DNA from: Acetatifactor muris
GTDB lineage: Bacteria; Bacillota; Clostridia; Lachnospirales; Lachnospiraceae
DNA: 64,000 nucleotides
NCBI GenBank assembly: GCA_023664365.1
Contig: JAMPFR010000004.1
Location: 32,082-96,081, forward strand
Direction: 5' to 3'
How positions within the stretch are numbered: the first letter of the stretch is position 1; each line of letters starts with the position of its first letter. The position numbers and the translations under genes are program-made. Below the pieces are notes generated by a model that saw only the letters and a program-made list of their open reading frames with translations, did no database searches and had not been told where the DNA came from. This document shows, piece by piece, positions 58,533-64,000 of the stretch.

Positions 58533-59057
58533 TTACACCTCCTTATACGCGTTAAAAATATCCTGTATTGCTGCCATTCGCGGGTCGGGAACGAAAGTAT
58601 CGCATCCGCAGTCCCTCTCGTTTCGATTCTGTCCGCACACAGGGCAAAGCCCCCTGCAGTCCTCCTTACACAGAATCTTTACCGGCCAGTTTCCAATGAT
58701 TTCATTGTACACAAAAGTCTCAGTATTCAACTGATAGCCTTCCATGAAGCTCAAATCATCCGCAATGTCCTCCCCGCCGGATACCTCCGGTGAAGTCACA
58801 ACCCTCTCAAACCGAATATCCAGTACCGTGGAAACATCCTCCAGGCACCTGTCACAGCTTGTCTTCAGCTTCAGCCTTACGCTTCCCTCCACCTTTGCCT
58901 TTCCGGCTTCCAGATTGGTAAACGTAAATGACACCGGGGTCTTCTCTTCCATCTCAAAGCATCCCATCCGGCTTTCAAAGCGTGTCATCTCAAGGGGAAC
59001 TTCCATGCTGACCTGCCTGCCTTCGGATGTGAATACATCGGATAAATTCACTAACAT
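58533..59057 (-). CDS. yceD: YceD family (DUF177) protein
   Basis: This 174-residue DUF177 protein has a Cys motif, CDRCLEDV, in the middle and CKEDCRGLCPVCGQNRNERDCGC near the C-terminus. It is linked in bacteria and plastids to 23S rRNA accumulation. It is co-transcribed with rpmF from a consensus promoter located inside the preceding gene. CAGGAG is the ribosome site. Confidence 0.93.
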   Translation of the reverse strand: MLVNLSDVFTSEGRQVSMEVPLEMTRFESRMGCFEMEEKTPVSFTFTNLEAGKAKVEGSVRLKLKTSCDRCLEDVSTVLDIRFERVVTSPEVSGGEDIADDLSFMEGYQLNTETFVYNEIIGNWPVKILCKEDCRGLCPVCGQNRNERDCGCDTFVPDPRMAAIQDIFNAYKEV

Positions 59058-59095
59058 AACGGCTCCTGTGTATTGTTAATTTAGGAAACAGTACA

Positions 59096-59593
59096 TCAGT
59101 GCGGTTTGTCTTCGCACACTGATTCATTATACATAGAGGGGTCGGATTTGTCAACAGCAATTTTCACATATTCTTTCAGTTTCTCATTCATTTCCCTTGC
59201 CTCCCTGGCGGAGCGCCGCCAGGAAATACCGTCCACCAGGGCAAAAATAACCGCAATGGACACTAACATGGCGATCACGTTTCTCCAGTTCGTCGGATCA
59301 TACCAGTCAAATATCACTCCTGCCCCCAGCACGATCAGATTGATCAGCACATAATGAACCGCCGTTCTCAACACGATCTCCAGCTTCCCCATGGGTCTGT
59401 CCCAGGGATAGATCAGTGACACAAGAGTAAGCACCAGGCTCGCTGCCGGAATCTGCCACAGAATGACCGATTGGATCCGCTCTATGGGATTGATGACAGT
59501 GGTAAATACCGCCACCGCAATTACTATACAGGATGTAATCATGCTGAAAACATCCGCCAGAAATTTCATTTTTCTCCTGAACATTTTACACAC
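59096..59593 (-). CDS. DUF3021 membrane protein
   Basis: This 165-residue protein has four predicted helices (for example DVFSMITSCIVIAVAVFTTVI and VIAMLVSIAVIFALVDGI) and a cytoplasmic helical tail. DUF3021 genes usually sit next to LytTR regulators, as here (two bases downstream of one), and probably modulate the regulator at the membrane. The yceD promoter lies within its 3' end. Confidence 0.88.
   Translation of the reverse strand: MCKMFRRKMKFLADVFSMITSCIVIAVAVFTTVINPIERIQSVILWQIPAASLVLTLVSLIYPWDRPMGKLEIVLRTAVHYVLINLIVLGAGVIFDWYDPTNWRNVIAMLVSIAVIFALVDGISWRRSAREAREMNEKLKEYVKIAVDKSDPSMYNESVCEDKPH
59126..59154 (-). promoter_or_regulatory. consensus promoter for yceD-rpmF inside the DUF3021 gene
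   Basis: A perfect TTGACA (-35, 59149-59154), a 17-bp spacer and a perfect TATAAT (-10, 59126-59131) on the minus strand, within the last codons of the DUF3021 gene. The start of transcription would be near 59119, about 60 bases before yceD. Confidence 0.85.
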
Positions 59594-59595
59594 TC

Positions 59596-60033
59596 CTATA
59601 GCCCCAGCTTATTTTTCAAAAAAGGCACATACTGCCTGGAAACGATCAGCCGTTCCCCGTTCTCCATACAGACCTCAAAACGCCCGTTGAAGGCGGGACA
59701 TATATTCTTTACCCTTGCCAGATTGATGATCGTGGATTTGGATGCTCTGAAAAAATCCGTGTTCTTAAGCCGCTCCTCCAGCTCGTACAGCTTGCTTTTC
59801 GTGTCGAATACCTCTTTTTCCATGCAGGCAAACACCTTATTGTCCACCGCCTCAAAATAATATATCTCCGATAACTGTACCTGGAATATTCTCTCCCCTT
59901 TGGATACTGTCAGCTTTTCCCGCCCTGCCTTCAACGAATAGATCAGCTTCAGCAGATGCTCGTCCACCTGCCTGCAGCGGATGACGATCTCCTCTTCTTC
60001 CTCCGACGGACAGTCTTGTATTGTTATTTTCAT
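59596..60033 (-). CDS. LytTR DNA-binding regulator
   Basis: This 145-residue protein has a short N-terminal segment and a LytTR domain (EIYYFEAVDNKVFACMEKE, FFRASKSTIINLARVKNI, SRQYVPFLKNKL) and no receiver domain. Start ATG 60033. Together with the DUF3021 protein and the ABC transporter genes upstream it forms a common Firmicute module, probably controlling that transporter. Confidence 0.92.
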   Translation of the reverse strand: MKITIQDCPSEEEEEIVIRCRQVDEHLLKLIYSLKAGREKLTVSKGERIFQVQLSEIYYFEAVDNKVFACMEKEVFDTKSKLYELEERLKNTDFFRASKSTIINLARVKNICPAFNGRFEVCMENGERLIVSRQYVPFLKNKLGL

Positions 60034-60087
60034 ATAGTTGCACACCCTTGCGTAATATTTCCTTACATTCCCGCTGTGCGGGCGTCT

Positions 60088-61002
60088 TCATCGATCCTTA
60101 AGCTTTCTCCTCCTGTTGACAAGCGCCGCGGCGCCTATGGCTATTATAGCACAAACCAGCAGAAAAGCCACCTGCTCCCCAAACAGTATTTCCCTTTCTC
60201 CCCAAAAAAGAGTCACGCCCATTTCCTTTCGAAATACGTCTCCCGCCCTATCCGGCAGTCCCGCAAAGGTTTCTGCTATGGCCGCCTCCGTACAGACGTC
60301 CCGAAGCATTGCTGCGCCGTGGAGTATGGGAATACATTTCAGCACATTCTGCAGCCCCTCCGACAAGAAGCCCAGGGACAGGTAAATCCCTCCCAGAAAG
60401 CCCACCAGCGTGCCGATAACGGTGAGCAGCCCGCTCCAGGCGCTGTCACTGTGTACAAACAACGCAAGCAGATACCCCAGGGCGGAGAAGGTAAAGGCGC
60501 ACAATGCAATAATGCCTGTCAGCTTCAAAAGCGCCGCCCCGCTCAGCAGCCCGTATCCCCTGAGAGAAAAGTAAACCTCGCCTGCAGCCAGAGTCAGCAC
60601 ACACATTCCCGTTCCCACCAGCCAAGCGGAAAGGATGTAGCCCAGAGACAGCTTCACCCGGTTCACCGGCGTCACATAGAATGCCATAACGCACTTTTTT
60701 GTCTCGTCCCGCACCATGATTCCCAGCACTGTCAGCGTCACCGTCACGGAATTTACCACCAGGATGCCCCCCAATGTCCAGAGCTGTATCAGGTAAGCGG
60801 CATTTCGCTCGTCCAGCGCCCGATCCCGCTCTCCTCCAAACTGCGCCAGAAGCTCCACCAGATCGTCGCTGTTCATTTTCCCCAGGAAGACTACCATCAA
60901 TCCAAGCACAATCAGCATGGAAAGCACCGAAAAAAAGACCGCCGCCCTGTCCCTTAAAAAAACCATACAATTCCTTTTTGTCAAATAAAATACCGTACTC
61001 AT
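60088..61002 (-). CDS. ABC transporter permease (ABC-2 type)
   Basis: This 304-residue permease starts at ATG 61002 (MSTVFYLTKRNCMVFLRDRA). It has six predicted helices, including FFSVLSMLIVLGLMVVFLG and LVCAIIAIGAAALV, and a large extracellular loop after the first. ABC-2 permeases with such ATPases often export antibiotics or peptides. The ATPase gene is directly upstream. Confidence 0.9.
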   Translation of the reverse strand: MSTVFYLTKRNCMVFLRDRAAVFFSVLSMLIVLGLMVVFLGKMNSDDLVELLAQFGGERDRALDERNAAYLIQLWTLGGILVVNSVTVTLTVLGIMVRDETKKCVMAFYVTPVNRVKLSLGYILSAWLVGTGMCVLTLAAGEVYFSLRGYGLLSGAALLKLTGIIALCAFTFSALGYLLALFVHSDSAWSGLLTVIGTLVGFLGGIYLSLGFLSEGLQNVLKCIPILHGAAMLRDVCTEAAIAETFAGLPDRAGDVFRKEMGVTLFWGEREILFGEQVAFLLVCAIIAIGAAALVNRRRKLKDR

Positions 61003-61069
61003 TTTTCCCTCATTTCTACGCGTACACAAACCTGCCGCCCTTATACCGGCGGACTGCTGCGCTCATAAT

Positions 61070-61996
61070 TTAATCCGGCTCTGCAAGCCGCTTTCCTGTC
61101 ACATTTAAAAACACATCATCCATGGAGCCCTGTACCAGTTCAAAACCGGCCAGATGTTCTTCCAGTCCTTTCAGAATCGGCAGCGCTTCCATGCTGCCGG
61201 ACAGATTAACGGAAAGAACCTCCTGCTCCTGCGGAATACAGTCTGCGGCATCCTTCAGCAGACTGCGCACCTGTTCTGATTTGCCCGGCTTCGGCCAGAG
61301 CCGCAGCTTATCTCTGGCATATTGCTCCTTCAACTCAAAGGGGGTACCGAACTCCCGGAGCTTCCCGCTGTCAATGACAGCGATATGTCCTGCCCTCGCC
61401 GCTTCCTCCATATAGTGGGTGGTGAGGAAAACCGTCATGCCGTCCTCTTCACGCAGTCTGTCCAGGCTCTCCCACACCAGCTTCCTGGTGGCCGGATCCA
61501 GTCCCGTTGTAGGTTCATCCAGGAACAATACCATGGGTGTATTTATCAGGGCAGCCGCCAGCTCGCACCGGCGCTTCTGACCGCCGGACAGCTTCCCGTA
61601 CTGTCTGTTGTACAGCTCCTCCAGCTGCAGCCTGTCCCTGACCCGCTCCACATTTTCCTTCAGTCCTGCCCCGGTAAACCCGTATAATGAGCCTCGCACA
61701 TACAGATTTTCCTTCACGGTCAGCCGTTCATCCAGACAGTTCCCCTGCCATACCACCCCGATACGCTTCCTGATTTCCGCATCCTCTTTTCCCAGCCTGC
61801 AGCCGCAGATCCTAATCTCCCCGGCCGTAGGTGCGAAAAGGGTGCAGAGCATGTTGATTGTAGTGGATTTTCCCGCTCCGTTGACTCCCAGAAATCCGAA
61901 AAGTTCTCCCTTCTCCACTGTAAAGCTGACGTCGTCCACCGCCTTTACTTCTTTAAAGTATTTCTTCAGTCCCTTTACCGCAATCATAGTTTCCAT
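61070..61996 (-). CDS. ABC transporter ATP-binding protein (DrrA-like)
   Basis: This 308-residue ATPase starts at ATG 61996 (METMIAVKGLKKYFKEVKAV) after GGAGG. Walker A GVNGAGKST, Q loop WQGN, signature LSGGQKRR, Walker B VLFLDEPTTGLD, and H-loop TTHYMEEA are intact. A C-terminal domain of about 80 residues is typical of the DrrA/CcmA multidrug group. The pair lies upstream of LytTR and DUF3021 genes. Confidence 0.93.
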   Translation of the reverse strand: METMIAVKGLKKYFKEVKAVDDVSFTVEKGELFGFLGVNGAGKSTTINMLCTLFAPTAGEIRICGCRLGKEDAEIRKRIGVVWQGNCLDERLTVKENLYVRGSLYGFTGAGLKENVERVRDRLQLEELYNRQYGKLSGGQKRRCELAAALINTPMVLFLDEPTTGLDPATRKLVWESLDRLREEDGMTVFLTTHYMEEAARAGHIAVIDSGKLREFGTPFELKEQYARDKLRLWPKPGKSEQVRSLLKDAADCIPQEQEVLSVNLSGSMEALPILKGLEEHLAGFELVQGSMDDVFLNVTGKRLAEPD

Positions 61997-62090
61997 GTAA
62001 AGCCCTCCGCTTTTTTCTGCCGCGCAGACCCCTGATATGCCTGCCGCCTCCGCCGCCTGCCCATGCAATGCCGTCCTATCGGCTGTCATC

Positions 62091-62119
62091 ACCATACAGT
62101 AAATGCAAGCTTACTGCAA
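62091..62119 (-). promoter_or_regulatory. promoter of the ABC/LytTR operon with inverted repeat
   Basis: TTGCAG (-35, 62114-62119), 17-bp spacer, TATGGT (-10, 62091-62096) on the minus strand. AGCTTAC (near 62108) and GTAAGCT (near 62130) form an inverted repeat across the -35 region, a possible regulator site. Confidence 0.55.
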
Positions 62120-62192
62120 TGGATTTGCGGTAAGCTGCAGTTTCGGACAGGTAAGATGCATGAATCATTCCTGCAGCAGGTGGTATTCCTGC

Positions 62193-62221
62193 TTGACCGC
62201 CCAAACCGCACTTGCTATAAT
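62193..62221 (+). promoter_or_regulatory. promoter of the dehydrogenase gene
   Basis: TTGACC (-35, 62193-62198), a 17-bp spacer and a perfect TATAAT (-10, 62216-62221) on the plus strand. The leader is about 40 bases, with AGGAGG eight bases before the ATG at 62269. Confidence 0.85.
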
Positions 62222-62268
62222 GATTGAAAGGCCATTATAAAATAACCAATAGACAGGAGGGCATAAAA

Positions 62269-63069
62269 ATGGGTTTTTTAGAAGGTAAGACTGCAATTAT
62301 CACGGGAGGCGGACGGGCTGTTCTTTCCGACGGTTCCTGCGGTTCCATCGGCTACGGCATTGCTACCGCCTATGCAAAAGAAGGGGCAAATCTGGTTATC
62401 ACCGGACGAAACGTGAAAAAGCTTGAAGATGCAAAGAAAGAGCTGGAGCGGCTCTACGGGATCAAGGTGCTGGCTGTGGCTGCGGATGTGTCCGCAGGCT
62501 CCGACAATGAGGCTTCCGTGAATGAGGTTGTCCGCCAGACCATGGACACTTTCGGAAGAATCGACGTACTGATCAACAATGCGCAGGCATCCGCCTCCGG
62601 CGTAACGCTGGCCGAGCACACCACGGAACAGTTTGACCTGGCTCTCTACTCCGGACTATATGCCGCCTTTTATTATATGAAGGCATGTTACCCGCACCTG
62701 AAGGAAACGAAAGGCACTGTCATCAATTTTGCTTCCGGTGCAGGACTGTTCGGCAACTTCGGGCAATGCGCATATGCGGCGGCAAAGGAAGGCATCAGAG
62801 GTCTCTCCAGAGTGGCTGCCACCGAATGGGGCAAGGACGGCATCAATGTAAACGTTATCTGCCCGCTGGCATGGACCGCCCAGCTGGAGCAGTTTGAGCA
62901 GGCATATCCCGACGCCTTCAAGGCAAATGTACACATGCCTCCCATGGGACATTACGGCGATGTGGAAAAAGAGATTGGCAGGGTCTGCGTACAGCTGGCG
63001 TCTCCCGATTTCAAATACCTCTCCGGTGAAACGCTTACGCTGGAGGGCGGAATGGGCTTAAGGCCGTAA
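62269..63069 (+). CDS. short-chain dehydrogenase, candidate 12-alpha-hydroxysteroid dehydrogenase
   Basis: This 266-residue SDR starts at ATG 62269 (MGFLEGKTAIITGGG). The nucleotide loop is expanded: TGGG then RAVLSDGSC then GSIGYGIA, instead of a compact TGxxxGIG. The catalytic set is Ser156 (NFASGAG), Tyr169 and Lys173 (YAAAK), and the NNAQASASG segment replaces the usual NNAG. From memory the sequence closely resembles NADP-dependent 12-alpha-HSDHs of Clostridium scindens and Clostridium group P, which oxidise the bile-acid 12-hydroxyl; the end ETLTLEGGMGLRP is shared. It is a single-gene unit with its own strong promoter. The family is certain; the substrate is inferred. Confidence 0.85.
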   Translation: MGFLEGKTAIITGGGRAVLSDGSCGSIGYGIATAYAKEGANLVITGRNVKKLEDAKKELERLYGIKVLAVAADVSAGSDNEASVNEVVRQTMDTFGRIDVLINNAQASASGVTLAEHTTEQFDLALYSGLYAAFYYMKACYPHLKETKGTVINFASGAGLFGNFGQCAYAAAKEGIRGLSRVAATEWGKDGINVNVICPLAWTAQLEQFEQAYPDAFKANVHMPPMGHYGDVEKEIGRVCVQLASPDFKYLSGETLTLEGGMGLRP

Positions 63070-63074
63070 GATAA

Positions 63075-63108
63075 ACAGGGGGAAGAATCCTGCGGTTCTT
63101 CCCCCTGT
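63075..63108 (+). terminator. perfect hairpin after the dehydrogenase gene
   Basis: ACAGGGGGAAGAA and TTCTTCCCCCTGT form a perfect 13-bp stem with an 8-base loop, six bases past the stop. No T run follows, so termination is likely but not of the classic intrinsic type. Confidence 0.6.
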
Positions 63109-63130
63109 CAGAGATTATAGGCATATCTTT

Positions 63131-63373
63131 TTATGCTGTCTTCTTTTCCAGTTCTTCAATGCGCTTTTCAAGTTGGTCTATTTTCTTTAATAACAAACCA
63201 ATAGAATCCCGTTCCAATTTGCAGGCATTGATTTCATGCTGCATGGATTCCAAACGGTTTTCAATCTTATCAAAATGTTTGTCAACAACATCAAAACGTT
63301 CGTTTATTCTGTCCTCCATTCTTCCCATTTCTTCAATAATGGCATTTACCATCATTTTCATTTCTTCATTCAT
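63131..63373 (-). CDS. small coiled-coil protein (80 aa)
   Basis: An 80-residue, almost fully helical, charged protein with heptad pattern (RINERFDVVDKHFDKIENRLESM; KKIDQLEKRIEELEKKTA). The start is ATG 63373 with AAGGGG upstream. I do not recognise a specific family; such short coiled coils often occur beside phage or mobile genes. It lies between the dehydrogenase and the HD-GYP gene. Confidence 0.65.
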   Translation of the reverse strand: MNEEMKMMVNAIIEEMGRMEDRINERFDVVDKHFDKIENRLESMQHEINACKLERDSIGLLLKKIDQLEKRIEELEKKTA

Positions 63374-63482
63374 ACTCTGCCCCTTTAGTTTCACTCTATT
63401 TTCTGCAGCGATCTTTTCTATCCATATTATATCAGATTACTGTTCGCTTTCAAGCCATTTTCGGCATTTACTTCTATAACTT

Positions 63483-64000
63483 CTATACTTTTGACCTCAA
63501 CACTATGCTCTCCACATGTTCCGTTACCGCAAAAAACGCCTCCACGACTGCCGGATCAAAATGTGTGCCGGATTCTTCCCGGATGATCACATAAGCCTTT
63601 TCAAGCGGCATGGCGTCTTTATAACAGCGTTTGGAGGTCAGTGCGTCAAAAACGTCCGCCACCGCCATAATCCTCGCACAGAGCGGTATTTCTTCTCCGC
63701 TTATGCCATAGGGATATCCCTTGCCGTTCCACCATTCATGATGATATGCCGCCATCTCCACCGCCGTATTCAGATACCCGGATTCCCCAAGCTCCGCCTT
63801 TGCATGGGTAAGCAGCTCTTCCCCTGCCGTGGTATGGGTTTTCATGATCTCAAATTCTTCCTCCGTCAGCTTTCCCGGCTTGTTTAAGACTGCATCCGGT
63901 ATATGTATTTTCCCAATGTCATGAAGCGGCGCTGCCACCACTATGTCATTCAAATATCTGTCCGTCAGGATATCACTGTACATTCCCCGTCTTTTCAATT
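63483..64000 (-). CDS. HD-GYP domain phosphodiesterase, C-terminal part
   Basis: The gene runs off the right edge; 171 C-terminal residues are visible. HD-GYP motifs HDIGKIHIPD, HTTAGEEL, HHEWWNGKGYP and ADVFDALTSKRCYKDA mark a domain that in other proteins degrades cyclic di-GMP. The final Ser-Lys-Val tail follows the domain directly. N-terminal sensory domains, if any, lie outside the window. Confidence 0.9.
   Translation of the reverse strand, partial: LKRRGMYSDILTDRYLNDIVVAAPLHDIGKIHIPDAVLNKPGKLTEEEFEIMKTHTTAGEELLTHAKAELGESGYLNTAVEMAAYHHEWWNGKGYPYGISGEEIPLCARIMAVADVFDALTSKRCYKDAMPLEKAYVIIREESGTHFDPAVVEAFFAVTEHVESIVLRSKV

Overview
The window looks like a chromosome segment of an anaerobic gut Firmicute, most likely Lachnospiraceae (Clostridia). 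The signs are moderate GC, strong AGGAGG-type ribosome sites, and the Firmicute gene order yceD-rpmF-plsX-acpP-rnc-smc-ftsY ... ylxM-ffh-rpsP-khpA-rimM-trmD ... rplS-lepB-rbgA-lepB-rnhB-ylqG-ylqH-yraN. Nearly all genes run leftward (minus strand). The exceptions are metF, prs, a small HTH gene and a short-chain dehydrogenase. I saw no tRNA, rRNA or CRISPR array.

Region by region. (1) 1-6.8 kb: a leftward cluster of a membrane-anchored YD/MORN-like protein, a membrane J-domain protein, an Hsp70, a MoxR ATPase and a VWA (CoxE-like) protein. A YefM/YoeB toxin-antitoxin locus sits between moxR and the VWA gene. Its toxin gene is split by a 388-bp miniature transposable element that has 20-bp terminal inverted repeats and a perfect 8-bp target duplication. 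(2) 6.8-18 kb: metF, gpsA-plsY-der-radical SAM gene, prs, a two-component system and yfiH. (3) 18-23.8 kb: the rplS-to-yraN half of the ribosome/secretion superoperon. (4) 23.9-44.1 kb: a 20-kb island with a type VII secretion-like system (EssC ATPase, EsaB/YukD, several WXG100-like small proteins, a surface lipoprotein). It is combined with a Ser/Thr phospho-signalling set: two receptor kinases, three PP2C phosphatases, three FHA-domain proteins and a LytTR regulator. A small HTH gene and a second toxin-antitoxin pair lie at its upstream edge. (5) 44.2-59 kb: the other half of the superoperon, trmD back to yceD, with ilvA and yitT inserted. (6) 59-64 kb: an ABC transporter with LytTR and DUF3021 genes, a dehydrogenase closely resembling 12-alpha-hydroxysteroid dehydrogenases, a small coiled-coil protein and a partial HD-GYP protein.

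The most unusual content is the 20-kb island, which separates trmD from rplS, genes that are normally adjacent. It has EssC and EsaB but no recognisable EsaA, EssA or EssB. One of its kinases is fused to an extracellular solute-binding-protein-like domain. The other carries PASTA repeats followed by about seven Trp-rich WSxWS repeats without cysteines. The likely working model is that these receptors sense extracellular ligands, phosphorylate cytoplasmic targets read by FHA domains on EssC and its neighbours, and so gate secretion of the small WXG100-like proteins, with the PP2C enzymes reversing the signal. This model is inference from domains and gene order. Other notable points are a TrmD methyltransferase fused to a GNAT acetyltransferase domain, a two-copy palindromic repeat just upstream of rimM, and several near-consensus promoters.
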